Source of the DNA: Crotalaria pallida | Lineage: Eukaryota; Streptophyta; Magnoliopsida; Fabales; Fabaceae | Direction of reading: 5' to 3' | Assembly: GCA_037953625.1 (NCBI GenBank) | Contig: CM075652.1 | Coordinates: 19,938,501 to 20,002,500 of the forward strand | Length of the DNA: 64,000 nt | Shown here: positions 1-11,148 of the stretch, piece after piece | How positions within the stretch are numbered: the first letter of the stretch is position 1 | Layout of the letters: every line of letters begins with the position of its first letter | Made by a program: the position numbers and the translations under genes | Notes under the pieces: generated by a model | The model's input: only the letters and a program-made list of their open reading frames with translations | What the model was told of the DNA's origin: nothing | Database searches by the model: none

Positions 1-255
1 TCAAGCTCACAAGTGCAAGTCAAGTCTCAAGATTGAAGACTCAAGCAAGCCTAGAATAGAAACCTTCTCCTTAGATCAAATGTAAGGTAATGAAGTTGTA
101 GTTTACTTAGAAGTTACAAAGCCAACATAGTTTTTCATTTTAGAAGAAAAGAAGAAAACGTGTTTTCTTCATATAAAATGTTTTTCTGCATTTAACCTTA
201 GTGAAAATACTTGATGTTACAAAACTCTGCATATTTATATGACTGCAAAGGAGAG

Positions 256-695
256 TAATCGATTATCTCTCAAAGTAATCGATTAACTTTGTTGCATCAT
301 AGAAAAATCAGAGAAGCTGTAATCGATTAACAAAGCTATTGTAATACTACAAAGCTATTGTAATACTACAAGACAAGTATTACTTATGAAAGTAATCGAT
401 TACAACAGTCAAGTAATCGATTATAATTGTTGCATCCCATATTTTTCAGAGGCTTTGTAATCGATTACAAGTCTTGTAGTAATCTATTACATGATGTTGC
501 ATCATATGCAAACCAGAGGCTTAATAATCGATTAACTCATTAGTGTAATCGATTATCATAGTTGCATCATATAATGAACAGGAGTGATGTAATCGATTAA
601 CTATTCTTAGCCTAATCGATTACATGTTTTTCAAATGTATTTAAGAATTTCTATTTTTGTAGAAATAATCGATTATTCCCTAAAGTAATCGATTA
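256..695. repeat. Array of paired TAATCGATTA palindromes in copia LTR U3
   Basis: The 10-bp palindrome TAATCGATTA occurs in pairs starting at 256/276, 393/414, 458/480 (second copy one mismatch), 525/546, 590/613 and 666/686, plus a single copy at 320. Start-to-start distances are 20, 21, 22, 21, 23 and 20. Sequence between and around the pairs is poorly conserved, apart from recurring GTTGCATCAT-like segments. The array lies upstream of the TATA box at 754. Confidence 0.9.
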
Positions 696-753
696 CTTCT
701 TGATTTTTTGAAAAACGTGTCAGAATCATTTTTATTATTTCCTGATTTGTTTT

Positions 754-763
754 TATATAAAAG
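754..763 (+). promoter_or_regulatory. Putative TATA box of copia LTR
   Basis: TATATAAAAG is a close match to the plant TATA consensus. It sits about 60 bp downstream of the last palindrome pair, where the U3/R promoter of an LTR is expected. The same box occurs in the opposite-strand copy at 15374-15383. The transcription start is not shown by the sequence. Confidence 0.55.
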
Positions 764-1662
764 ATTCTGATATATTTTATAAAATTCGAAAATGATTTTA
801 ATTTTGAATTATTTCCTTTTTGGTTTTAAGAATCAAATCTTTATTTTATTTCGAAAATCGTTTTGATTTTATTTTGATTTTAAAACTTATTACAAATCTT
901 TTATTATTCTATTTTGATTTTGTTTTATTAATTCAAAATCGTTTTTGATTCAAAAGAGTTTTTCTTTTTAAATAAAGTCACTCCAACAAGTTTTACGTTA
1001 AGGGATTTTTATTCATTCATTCTCACGTTCTTCATCTTCTTCTTCTTTAAGAGTTCTGGTTTTCATTGTTCTATTTTTTTTAACAAACCTTGTTGGCTGA
1101 GTAAATCCTAAGAGAAACTTCTTTTTCATTATCATAAGAGCATATTGTAGAATCCGTGTTGTGAGAACACAAAAAGCTATTGTAATCACTTTCATTGTAA
1201 TCGTTCTAAACCTTAGTGGTAGGGAGAGAATCCCATAGTTGAACGTTGAGGCGTTCGTAGGGCGAGGAACCCTGTTGTGTGATTGAGGCCCCTAGCGAAC
1301 GGAGGTTCCTAGTAGTGTGAGGGGTGCTCTTGGTTGTAATAGGGTGCGGCTCTATTGCTTGGTTATAAGAACTCTCAGGCGGGTCGCTTGGGGACTGGAC
1401 TAGGCCTTTCGACGGGAAGGCTGAACCAGTATAAAAATCACCGGTGTAAGCTTTTCTATCCCTCTCTCTTTTACTTTCCGCATATTTATTCTTTTACGTT
1501 TCCGCGCTACTCAATTATTATATTATTTCTATCGTTTTCGCGATCCATTTCGAACGTTTAATCTCTCCATCTCAAATCAATTTTTTAATTTATTACGAAT
1601 TTTTCAATACATAATAAAACTCGATTCACCCCCCTCTCGAGATTTTGAGGCCAAAACCAACA

Positions 1663-3574
1663 ACTTAGTAAGATAGCTTAACTTGAGGTTCTATGAATTA
1701 TCCCATAAAATCACACTTTTGTATTTAAGGTAATTAAATTAGTATTAAATTGAAAAAGGTTAATTAAAATGGCACAAGAAAGGTTAAGTTATAATTCAAT
1801 TGATTTTTCACTGCTGTCAGTCTCTAACCGGTTACAACAGATTCTAACCGGTTAGAACCTGCAGCCAAACCAGAATTTCTTTAATGTTTGATGCCATTTT
1901 AATTCCCAATCAAATCCCAAATTCAAAACAGGTTGGGAATAATTCATATGCCTCAAATTGATCTTGTTTTTATATTGAGAGTCTCATAGAACTCAATCTC
2001 AATTGGACTTATTTTTCAAAACCAAATCAATGACATCACTTCCATTACAATATGGAACTCAATTATAAAACCTTAAGTCCATCAACATTCTCAGTTCATA
2101 ATAGATAGATTACAATTAAGTTTGATTAGAAAAGTTCATTGAAAATATTATAAAAATCAATGATTAAATTTTTGGACTTCATTTTCCATGTTTGTCAGTT
2201 CTAACCGGTTACACGATAACCTAACCGGTTAATACATGCAGTACAGAACACTGTTTTGGGATTTTTCATGCTATTTCCCAGTCCACTCATTTCCAATCAA
2301 ATTTAACCATAAACATAGCTTCAATTCCAGGAAATAAACATGTTCCAACACTTGCTTTCATCCAACACACGTGCATTTCAAATACACATATCAAATTGCA
2401 TGAAAAAGGTATAAATAACAACTTAGCATATCAAATTCACATATGCTGAAATATAACACCAATTAGTCATATATTCAGCTTGCATGCACTTATTAAAACT
2501 TGCTCTAAGTCCTGGAACACGGGAAATTGGCCTCCAAGCCTTTAACCTTTAAAGTCTATGCCCTTTATGAGTCTCATGGTGACTCATACCTAAATTCCTA
2601 TTCATTATTCTTATTCTAGTAATTAATTAGCTTCTCCCTTACCTTTGATTCTTGCTTGATGACAATCAACACAGCCACAACAAGATTGACACAGAGACAC
2701 TCCAAAATCACAGATTCTGTTCTCATGCAGAACAGTTTTGGTAGGGTTCAAAAATCAGAGATTTTGACACATGAAAAAGAGAAACAAATTGGGGAAAGTG
2801 GTTAGATTGTGTTCTATGTAACATGCACTACAGAATTGGATAGATTTGAGGTCAAAAGAATACTTGAGCTTACCAAAATCGAAACTCAAAGACAGCTCCA
2901 CGAACTCAAAACCAGTGTTGACAGCTTGAAAGCTTCAACTTCGTGCTTCAATTTCTCCTACCTCAGGAACTCTCAACTCACGATTTTTATATCTATACAA
3001 AGCCCTTGATTTAAGCTTTGTAAAGGTGTATCACTCACACTCAAACTCTCAGAGAACAAGAAGAATTGGAAAAACGGATTCAGGAACCCTAACAGAGCTT
3101 CAACAACTTCAGATAAACAAATGACCCAAAACCTTGATCAATAAGGGCTATTTATAGATCAATTTCATTGCCATGCAGATCGACACGTATTCCCCACTGC
3201 GTTTATGGTTGATTTCGTGGCGATTAACGGATTAATCAAGTGATTACTCATCAAACACACTAACTCAATTTTCTGGGTTCATCGTCTAACCGGTTACAGG
3301 GCACATCTAACCGGTTAGATGCTGTGTAAAATTCAAAAATTCAGTTTTTAATTATTTTCCCTCCAAAAACCTTTCTAATATTATTATTAGGTCTTATTTC
3401 AAGGATTAAACTATAAAAATTATATTTTCACATAATTTACTCATTTAAAATATTTATTATTTAAACGCACATTATTTATATAATTAAACAATTAAAAGAA
3501 AACTTTTTAATTTGGAAAATAAACTTTTATTATATAAATATAAATATTCAAGGGACAAAATTAGGGGTGTTACA
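1663..3574 (-). repeat. Chromovirus-type LTR fragment (family A, TAACCGGTTA type)
   Basis: The fragment ends with GGGGTGTTACA at 3574, the reverse complement of a TGTAACACCCC LTR start, so it reads on the minus strand. It shares long diverged blocks with LTRs B (28283-31866) and A' (27589-34279), including the segment around 3160-3320 and the blocks near 2520 and 2790. Palindrome pairs TAACCGGTTA lie at 1825/1845, 2202/2222 and 3287/3308. The other LTR end is missing because the copia LTR abuts it at 1663. No convincing ORF was seen. Confidence 0.75.
3148..3156 (-). promoter_or_regulatory. Putative TATA box of LTR A
   Basis: On the minus strand this reads TATAAATAG, a strong plant TATA match. 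It lies about 420 bp inside the LTR start and about 135-165 bp downstream (minus sense) of the palindrome pair 3287/3308. The related LTR A' has the same arrangement (TATA-like 33841-33850, pair 33980/34001). Confidence 0.55.
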
Positions 3575-3708
3575 ATCAATACTTGACTACATCTAATCTG
3601 ATAGTGATTTGCTATTCAGTACATGCCATGGAGAATTAAAAAGGTGATCAATACTTGACTGCATCTAATCTGATAGTGACTTGCTATTCAGTACATGCCA
3701 TGGAGAAT
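3575..3708 (+). repeat. 62-bp direct duplication inside Helitron remnant
   Basis: A 62-bp unit at 3575-3636 is repeated at 3647-3708 with very few differences and a period of 72 bp. The first copy abuts the end of LTR A directly. The second runs into the Helitron helicase reading frame. The likely origin is a local rearrangement linked to the LTR insertion or to helicase decay. Confidence 0.8.
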
Positions 3709-4174
3709 AGACAAATTTGGGACCAGAAAACAGCTTCAGAAGTTGCTGCTCTTATTGTTGGAGATATAGATGGATCGCTTGCTGATAGAGACATTCTCCT
3801 AGAAACACAATCAAAACGACTTCAAAGGATAAATGTCAACCACCCTTCATACCTTGGTCTACAATATCCATTACTTTTTCCATATGGAGAAGATGGATTT
3901 AGGCCAAATATTTCACCATCTGATTTATCAAGTCAAACTAAAAGAAGGAGTTCCGATCATGTTACTGAGGAATGTGGACCAATTAAATGGTCTATGTAAT
4001 GGAACTAGGCTTCAAATAAGAAAAATGGGAAATCATGTGCTTCAATGTCTCATCTTAACTGGAAATAGAGTTGGTGAATTAGTACTTATACCTAGAATGA
4101 CGATGGTTCCAAACAATGAAACACTTCAACTTAAGTTTCAAAGAAGACAGTTTCCAAATAGAGTATCTTTTTAA
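3655..4174 (+). pseudogene. Helitron replication/helicase protein remnant, internally deleted
   Basis: Two reading frames carry two distant parts of a plant Helitron RepHel protein. The first (3655-3999) encodes the segment before the helicase, with HPSYLGLQYPLLFPYGEDGF, typical of the Helitron-like N region. The second (to 4174) encodes the C-terminal PIF1-type helicase part, with GVPIMLLRNVDQLNGLCNGT and NRVGE followed by FQRRQFP. The usual middle, including the Walker motifs, is absent, and the join falls near 3925-3945 with a frame change. Length is about 170 residues against well over 1000 for an intact protein. It cannot encode an active helicase. No Helitron CTRR terminus could be identified. 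Confidence 0.8.
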
Positions 4175-4225
4175 TGAGTTTCAAAATAAAATACCCAAAA
4201 CTTAAATAGAGTATCTTTTTAATGA
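4158..4225 (+). repeat. 20-bp direct repeat after Helitron remnant
   Basis: The 20-bp block at 4158-4177 recurs at 4206-4225 (period 48). It covers the end of the helicase remnant and the AT-rich tail just before the Tat-type LTR begins at 4262. It looks like a small slippage or repair duplication. Confidence 0.6.
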
Positions 4226-4261
4226 AATTTTTTTTCTTGTTTAATTCTATCTTTAGAAAAC

Positions 4262-4890
4262 TGTAGGGTCTGCCGACCGAATAAGGATTAAGTCTTATAT
4301 AAGAGATTCTTCAAGGACCCCTCCCTCGGTTTACTCAGCACAAACGTCCCTCACTCGGACTCGCTGGTTCCGAGTACAATAAAAGACCAGGCTCGGATTT
4401 GATGGGGCCGAGCCTCGCCAATGGTCTTCAGCCCATCGGCTCGGGACTCCAGGGCCGAGATATAACGTCGGCTGGAAGATAGATTCAGTTACCACAGCTT
4501 CCTATCCCTTCCGCAAATCTCTCCTGGAATCTCGCAACAGCCTAGACATGGGATCGTAAGCTGATCCTATCCAGATTCTAAGAGCATAAACCTCCGATAT
4601 TATCTCACAGAATCCTGGTTCAGCTCAACTCTGGTACAAGGCCCATACGGCCCATATCAGCTTCCTCAAACCCTATAAATAGCTAACTACAGCTAGGGTT
4701 CAGGTACTTACTCTCATCCCTAAGTTGACACTCTGCACACACCTGTTGACTGGGGAAACCCTGCTTTTCCCAACTGGAACTGCAGAAACACCATAAAGTC
4801 ACATATTAACACTTGATCCTCTCTGGGGCTCCTGGTTCCATAATCTTGAGCACTTAGAGGGTTAAGAACATAGTGTTCAAGGACACTACA
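4262..4890 (+). repeat. 5' LTR of Tat-lineage element
   Basis: The 629-bp LTR begins TGTAG and ends CTACA, a perfect 5-bp terminal inverted repeat, and is followed after one base by the PBS. It is much more GC-rich than its surroundings, with several CTCGG/CCGAG words. It contains CTATAAATAG near 4672, a likely TATA box. No second copy exists in the window. Confidence 0.85.
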
Positions 4891-4891
4891 T

Positions 4892-4909
4892 TGACGCCAT
4901 CTGTGGGAA
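4892..4909 (+). other. Primer binding site of Tat-lineage element
   Basis: TGACGCCATCTGTGGGAA starts one base after the LTR end. It resembles the TGGCGCC-type PBS of plant Gypsy elements with two differences in the first part. The exact tRNA primer cannot be assigned without comparing tRNA 3' ends. Confidence 0.6.
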
Positions 4910-4944
4910 ACGAATAATCAGTATCCCCACCACTCACCGCACTA

Positions 4945-6243
4945 ATGGCGAATGATAATGACAACAACCAAGGAGACCTCTGCCGTCGCCTTAGGGGAAG
5001 GCCACCAAAGAACGCTGGACCAAGGAATGTTGGTGGAAGGAATGTAAGGGATAGACTTGCCCCTGGAGGACCCCCTGAGGGCAACCAGGTTGAAAATCCC
5101 CAGGATCCTCCAGTTGTCCAGCTTACTGATCCAGTTGTTCCGGAGGTCCAAGCGCCAGCCACCGTCCCTCCGGTTGTTGAAGGCCACGAACGACGATCTC
5201 AGCCGCGTCGCGTTTCTGATGGCCATGTGTCGGAATGGCGTGACACAGCGGATTCTGGGCCACGTCAATCTAGGAGGGCCCCTGCTGGATCACGAACTGG
5301 GGAGGACCGACGAGTCGAACGTCACGCTCGCGATAACTCCCGAGTCGAGCGATCTGATAGGGGAGTACCACAGTTTGCTCGAGGCCGCTTTGGAACGCTT
5401 CAGGGTGGCGAACATTCCGGATCTCAAGGAAGATCCTACATGACAACCTCTTCGGCCAGGAGGAGAGAGGAGTCAATTATGGAAATACTGAGAACCCAAA
5501 CTTCATTGATTGAAAAGAAAAACCAGGCTATTGCTACTCTATAGCAGCAAAGCATGGCTAGACTTGCCGAGCAAGGCCCTCGCGCGGCTTTCGGCAACCC
5601 AATTAACCTTCCCCCACCGCCACCCCTCAATTTGAATGTGACACCCGAACCGGCAGTTAAAGAACCCCATCCTGGACACCCCTTTACAGCAGCAATTATG
5701 GCATTTCGGACTCCACAAACTTATATGGGCCATCAGAATGTCTCCCGGTACAATGGGACGACCGATCCGATGGATCACATTGCATCTTACGAGTCTTCCA
5801 TGATATTTTATGGAGGAGAGGATGAAATGAAATGCCGAGCTTTCTCAATGACGTTAGGCCCGGCGCCGTTGAGATGGTTCAACTCCCTACCAGCTAACTC
5901 CATTAGTTCTTGGGCTGAGCTTAGAAGAATTTTCCTGAATCGATATACAGCCAGCATGTCACAGCCCAAATCAGACCATTCATTAGCTGGAGTTGCACAA
6001 AGACCTGGCGAGTCTTTACGCGACTATCTGGCTCAGTATCAGCAAGAGGCCAGTGGCATATCTGGTTTGCAGTCGGGGGTATCCGTCCTTCTGCTTACCC
6101 AAGGACTGCAAGATGGAGATTTCAAGGATTGTCTGATCGGGGAACCACCTAGTAACATGGCGGAACTGAGAGAAAGGTCCAGGAAATATGTTAATCTAGA
6201 GGAGTTCCGAAGGATTAGCACTGCAGCAAGGAGTGCCGAAGGA
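4945..6243 (+). pseudogene. gag: Gag of Tat-lineage Gypsy element (interrupted)
   Basis: Gag forms the virus-like particle that packages element RNA. The frame opens at ATG 4945, 35 bp after the PBS. The first ~200 residues are basic and low complexity. The capsid part follows after a TAG at 5542-5544, with RWFNSLPANSISSW and YLAQYQQEASGI, which match the retrotransposon gag capsid domain. A TGA at 6244-6246 ends the second open segment. The same frame continues beyond both stops, so they are single-base nonsense changes rather than frameshifts. The first could come from CAG and the second from CGA. It cannot give full-length Gag without readthrough. Confidence 0.85.
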
Positions 6244-6411
6244 TGACATGAGCAACGTCCTCGCCAAAACGAGGCTCGTCAGAATGATCGTTTCCGAGAT
6301 AGGGGAAGGAAAGATAAGAGAGAAGAGAGAGGAGAAAAACTGCCTCCCAAAGGCAAGTATGATGAACATACCTAGTTAACAGTCCCGAGGAGTCAAATCC
6401 TTCGTGAGACT

Positions 6412-7749
6412 ATGCATACAGAGATGCGTAACATCACTCGGCCACCAGCCTTAAGAAAGGCGGCCCAAAAGGATAGGACGAAGTATTGCGATCATCATGG
6501 CGGATGGGGGCATACCACCGACCAATGTATCCAACTGAAGGATTTGATTGAAGAGATGGTTAGGGATGGTAAGCTTCAACACTATATTGGAGAAGCGTTG
6601 CGCAAGCGTTCCAGAAGGAAAATCCCCTCGCCCCCCAGAACTGAACAGAAGAGGAATAAAAGCCCTTCACCACCAGCGGGCGGAGCCCCTATCCAGCAAT
6701 CCAAGAAAGGCAACGATTTCCTCATTGGCACCATTGCTGGAGGATTTGCTGGGGGTGGGGAAAAGAAGTGCGATCGCAAGAAGTATGTGGGACAAGTTCT
6801 CTCGGTGGCAAGCCGACCGATACAAAAACCCAGAAAGAAAAGTGTGGTCATCAGTTTTAGCGATGAGGATTTTGAAGACATCCTACAGGACCACAATGAC
6901 CCAATGGTCGTCACAGCAAGGATTGGAAACTACGAAGTAAGAAGGATTCTCGTCGATCAAGGGAGTTCGGCGGACATCATGTTTTTGGATTTGTTCGAAA
7001 AATTGAAGTTGAAAAGGTCCGATCTCACCCCGTTCGAGGGAAGCTTGATCGGCTTCACGGGACATTCAATTGTTCCTTTAGGCCATATTCACCTCCCAGT
7101 GACCATGGGGGAACCACCTTCTGCTCGGACTGAAATGGTGAAGTGGTTAGTTGTCCAGGCTCCCTCGGCGTACAATGCTATCTTTGGACGAACGACACTC
7201 CAGTCCTTCGGCGCCGTTGTTTCGACGGTACACTTGGCCATGAAATTCCCGCGGTCGGATGACAAGGTAGTAACAGTGCGGTCCGAACAGGAGTTGGCTC
7301 GGAAGTGCTACAACATCAGCTTGGGGAAGTTAAAGCTGGATGATGAGAAAGTGATGCAGGAACCGTTGAACAAAGGAAGTGTCAACTTGGCTGATCTCGA
7401 CGTAAGAGAGGAGGATGAAACTAGACCGACCCCTCAGGGGGACTTCAAAAAGGTAATCCTAGGCCCCGAGCCATCTCGTTGCGTCAAGATCGGAGTTGGC
7501 CTATTTGAGGAACTAGAAAAGGAGCTTGCTGAATTATTAGTGGAAAATAAGGACTTGTTTGCCTGGACTTCGGCAGACATGCCGGGAATCGATCCTAACT
7601 TCATCTGCCACAAGTTAAGTGTGTATCCTGGCGCTAAGCCAGTGTGTCAAAAAAAGAGAAGGGTCAGAATCGAGAAGGCACAGGCGACAGATGAGAAAGT
7701 AGCCGAGCTATTGGAAGCAGGGTTTATCAGAGAGGTAGTGTACACTGAT
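6412..7749 (+). pseudogene. pol: Gag zinc-finger end and aspartic protease of Tat-lineage element
   Basis: This segment stays in the gag frame, after another TAG at 6373-6375. It begins with the zinc-binding stretch YCDHHGGWGHTTDQC, then a basic linker, then a retropepsin-like domain with the active-site motif VDQGSSADI near 6950 (usually D-N/S-G in the family). It ends with the start of the RT connection region, about residues 390-446. The protease would cut the Gag-Pol polyprotein. A TAG at 7750-7752 separates it from RT, where relatives usually have tryptophan, so TGG to TAG is likely. It is defective as it stands. Confidence 0.85.
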
Positions 7750-7752
7750 TAG

Positions 7753-9507
7753 TTGGCCAATCCCGTGTTAGTCAAGAAATCCAATGGGAAGTGGAGGATG
7801 TGCGTGGACTACACAGATTTGAACAAGGTTTGCCCCAAGGACCAGTACCCACTTCCTTGCATTGATAAACTGGTGGATAGCTCGGCAGGTTATCAAAGGC
7901 TGTCCTTTATGGATGCTTACTCGGGGTACAATCAAATCCCAATGTACCCCCCGGATCAGGTAAAGACCTCGTTTATCACAGAAAACGCCACATATTGTTA
8001 CAATGTGATGTCGTTTGGGTTGAAGAATGCTGGGGCAACTTACCAGCGGATGATGAACAAGGTGTTTGGTCCTCTGGTTGGGCCGAGGATGAAGGTTTAT
8101 ATAGACGATATGATTGCAAAAAGCTTAAAGGAGGAAGATCATGCTAAAGATTTTAAGGAAATCTTAGGAAGGATCCGGCAATTCAATATGAGATTGAACC
8201 CGGAAAAATGCACATTCAGAGTTCCGGCAGGGTCCTTCCTCAGATTCATGCTTACTGAGCGCGGAATCGAGGCAAATCCAGAAAAGTGTCGAGCTATTCT
8301 GGAGATGAAGAGTCTGTCGGATATCAAGGGTGTACAGCAACTGGCGGGTCGGGTTGCAGCTCTCTCAAGGTTTCTATCTCAATCAGCTAGGAAGGCCCTT
8401 CCCTGGTACAAGCTGTTGAGGAAGGAGAAGGAAAAGGCGTTTGAATGGGATGAAGCATGCGAAAAGGCCTTTACTGATCTTAAGCATTATTTGGCATCAC
8501 CTCCAATTTTGTCTAGTCCGAACAATGGGGAAACTCTTTTCCTATACTTATCAGTGGGAGACTCGGTGATCAGTTCGGTTTTGGTTCGGGAGGAATCTGG
8601 TAAAGAGTTGCCCATCTATTTTGTTAGCCGAGCTCTCCAGGGACCAGAGTTGAGATATCAAAAAGTGGAGAAATTAGCTTTCTGCTTGATTGTTACTGCC
8701 AGACGACTGCGCCAGTATTTCCAAAGCCACCATATCACGGTCAGAACGGCCCAGCCGATCCGTCAAATATTGCAGAAACCTGATTTGGCTGGAAGGATGG
8801 TAACCTGGGCAATTGAGCTTTCCGAGTTTGAAATCACTTTCGAACAAAGAAAGGCGATGAAGTCTCAGGCTTTGGCTGATTTCCTTACCAAGTTTACTGA
8901 GCCATTGACGAGCTCAACCTCGGATTGGAACATTTATGTGGATGGATCAAGTAACAAACTTGGAGTAGGGGCAGGAATAATTTTGGAGAACTCCGAGGGA
9001 GTCACCCTCGAGTACTCTTTGAAGTTCGGATTTTCAACGTCGAACAATCAAGCGGAGTATGAAGCCGTTTTGGCAGGATTGAGGATGGCAAAAGACGTGG
9101 GGGCCCGAGAGGTAAAAGTTTTTAGTGATTCTCAGTTGGTGGTTTCACAGGTCAAGGGCGAGTTTCAGGCTAAGGAACCTATCCTTCAAAAATACTTGGA
9201 AAAGCTAAAGTTCCTATCCTCCGAATTTATGAAGGTCGAAATCTGCCACATTCCGAGGGAAAGTAATAGCCGAGCGGATATTCTTTCCAAACTCGCATCA
9301 ACAAAAAAGTCTGAAAACAACAAAACTCTGATTCAAGAAATGGTGCATGGACCTAGTGTTGTCCTCTCCATTTCAGTGGATTCGAGCTGGATCACTCCAA
9401 TTGTAGGTTACTTGGAACAAGGGATTGTGCCAACTGATCCAGTCGAGGCCAAGAAACTCGTCAGAAAAGCATCGCAGTTTGCCCTTGTAAGTGGAGTCCT
9501 GTTTCGC
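7753..9507 (+). pseudogene. pol: Reverse transcriptase and dual RNase H of Tat-lineage element
   Basis: RT copies element RNA into DNA. The fingers/palm motif WRMCVDYTDLNK is at the start, and the catalytic motif appears as YIDDM near 8098 (relatives mostly YVDDM). The ordinary retroviral-type RNase H follows. A second, archaeal-like RNase H begins near 8929 with IYVDGSSN and continues with NNQAEYEA and FSDSQLVV, so its acidic residues are visible. This second domain defines the Tat lineage. The segment ends at a TGA (9508-9510), probably from CGA. The frame continues on either side, so the original protein was one polyprotein. Confidence 0.88.
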
Positions 9508-9510
9508 TGA

Positions 9511-10602
9511 GGGGTTAGCGGCCCAATGCTCAGATGTTTGGACCCTACCGAAGCAAAACAAACGCTGAAGGAAGTTCACGGGGGGGTTGGAAGTCATCAT
9601 GTTGGGGGGAAATCACTGGCTAAAAAGATCCTAAGGGCAGGATACTACTGGCCGACCCTTCAACAAGATGCAATCCACCATGTGAAGAGATGTGAGAAAT
9701 GTCAGTTCCACAGTGATGTATATCAGAAACCCCCTGAGGAACTCCATTCACTTTCATCTCCATATCCTTTCTATCAGTGGGGAATGGATTTAATCGGACC
9801 GTTCCCTACCGCACCAGGACAGATCAAGTGGGTGATAGTGGCCATTGATTATTTCACAAAGTGGGTTGAAGCTGAGCCGCTTGCTACCATTTCATCAGCA
9901 AAGGTTCAGAAGTTCTTCGAGAGACAGGTCGTAGCTCGATTCGGAGTTCCGCAAGTGGTAGTAACAGACAATGGAACCCAATTTGCGGCAAAGGCATTCA
10001 AGGATTTGGTCAACGCTCTGAGCATTAAGCACTATTTTTCCTCAGTCGAGCATCCCCAGACTAATGGGCAAGTAGAATCCGTTAACCAATCCATCATTCA
10101 GGGAATCAAAAGAAGACTCGAAGGTGCGAAGGGGAATTGGCTGGAAAACTTGTATGAGGTACTTTGGTCGTATCGCACAACCATACAAACCTCAACAGGA
10201 GAAACACCTTATCGGCTCACTTATGGGTCTGACGCAGTCATTCCCATTGAAACAATCATCCCTTCATTCCGAGTTATGCAACAGCCGAATCCCCTCAACA
10301 GCACTATATTGTGTGAGGATCTGATTTTGTGGGAGGAAGTCAGGGATTTAGCCGCCGAACGAGAGAAGCATGCCAAGACGATGCAAGCGAAAGGATATAA
10401 TCGTACGGTTGTGCCCAGAGAGTTCGAGCTAGGCGACCTTGTCTTAAGAAGAGCTGATATTGGTCTCAAAAATGCAAAGGACGGAAAATTGGCCCAAAGC
10501 TGGGAAGGACCATACCGAATAGCCTCTAAGACTGGAACAGGAGCCTACCAGCTCGAAACTCTCTCGGGAACCCTCATCAACAACACTTGGAACGCGGCAT
10601 AG
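9511..10602 (+). pseudogene. pol: Integrase of Tat-lineage element
   Basis: Integrase inserts the DNA copy into the chromosome. The zinc-binding HHCC region is near 9580-9705 (CEKCQ at its end). The core has its first Asp in GMDLIGPFP near 9781, the second in VVTDNGTQF near 9965 and the Glu in NGQVESVNQS near 10072, so the D,D,E triad is intact. The C-terminal part includes the ELGDLVLRR stretch. The segment itself is open to TAG 10600-10602, but an upstream TGA cuts it off from the rest of Gag-Pol. No chromodomain is seen, as expected for a non-chromovirus. Confidence 0.88.
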
Positions 10603-11112
10603 CTCAGAGCATACTATAGTTAGAATTTTTCTTTCATTTCAATTTTAGTGTCAATTGTTTTTATTGTATCGTTTATTTCTTTTTAATGATGGTGTACGCT
10701 CGGTGGAATTCAGAGCCCATTGTACTTTCTGCTTCTGATTAATAAAAAGACTTGTTATTGAATTCATTGTATTACGTACTTTTCCTCATACTCGATTAGC
10801 CACCGTTTATGACGCGAACGATTATAAACAGCTCTAACAAGAGCTTATAACTCGTCAAGTACTTTTAATAAGATTCCCGATTAAATCATGATTTTTTCGA
10901 ATCATTTTATATTGCGGATAGAGGAACCCACCTCAACTAAAGTGCTGGAGTTCCGAGATCTTAACACTTGAATTCTTAACAAAGAGCGTAAAAAGAAGCA
11001 TAACATGATTACGGATATTATAAAATATTCCAAATGAAACAGTAATACAAGTTTAAACCCATCTACTGGGGCAATTACAAAAAAGATAGCAGAATAATCA
11101 AACCAACAAAAC
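10603..11112 (+). other. 3' untranslated region of Tat-lineage element
   Basis: About 510 bp of AT-rich sequence follows the integrase stop, with no ORF above background, no recognised polypurine tract and no 3' LTR. Tat elements often have long 3' regions before the PPT. Here it is cut off at the junction with the minus-strand copia element. Confidence 0.6.
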
Positions 11113-11148
11113 ATTTATGCATTTCTTTTCATTTATGCATTTCTTTTC
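11113..11148 (+). repeat. Perfect 18-bp tandem duplication at element junction
   Basis: ATTTATGCATTTCTTTTC is present twice head to tail (11113-11130 and 11131-11148). It lies exactly between the broken 3' side of the Tat element and the broken 3' side of the minus-strand copia element, so it probably marks the repair joint. Confidence 0.8.

Larger units (their letters stand above)
1..1662 (+). repeat. Ty1/copia LTR, plus strand, 5' end outside the window
   Basis: This stretch is the reverse-complement counterpart of the complete LTR at 14450-16146, so it is the same copia family in the opposite orientation. It ends in CCAACA at 1662, matching the TGTTGG...CCAACA terminal inverted repeat of the complete copy. 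The next bases (ACTTAGTAAG) are not a primer binding site. It is therefore either the 3' LTR of an element lying to the left or a solo LTR. It has a TATA box and a cluster of TAATCGATTA palindromes. No coding sequence is present. Confidence 0.85.
4262..11112 (+). mobile_element. Tat-lineage Ty3/Gypsy retrotransposon, 3' end lost
   Basis: Order on the plus strand is 5' LTR (4262-4890), PBS, gag, protease, reverse transcriptase, RNase H, a second RNase H-like domain, integrase, then about 500 bp of 3' untranslated sequence. Two RNase H-like domains in pol are typical of the plant Tat lineage. Gag to integrase stays in one frame (4945-10602), but five in-frame stops interrupt it. No copy of the 5' LTR is found downstream. 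Sequence changes to a minus-strand copia element near 11113-11150. The element is defective. Confidence 0.9.

Noticed and set aside
256..695. Regularly spaced identical short repeats resembling a CRISPR array
   Set aside because: The repeat is only 10 bp and self-complementary, spacers are about 10 bp and come in pairs, and it lies in a plant retrotransposon LTR. No cas genes are present.
1663..3574. LTR A as the 3' LTR of the A' element at 27571-34279
   Set aside because: No PPT follows its inner end at 3574, where Helitron sequence begins directly, and it is too diverged from A' to be an LTR pair.
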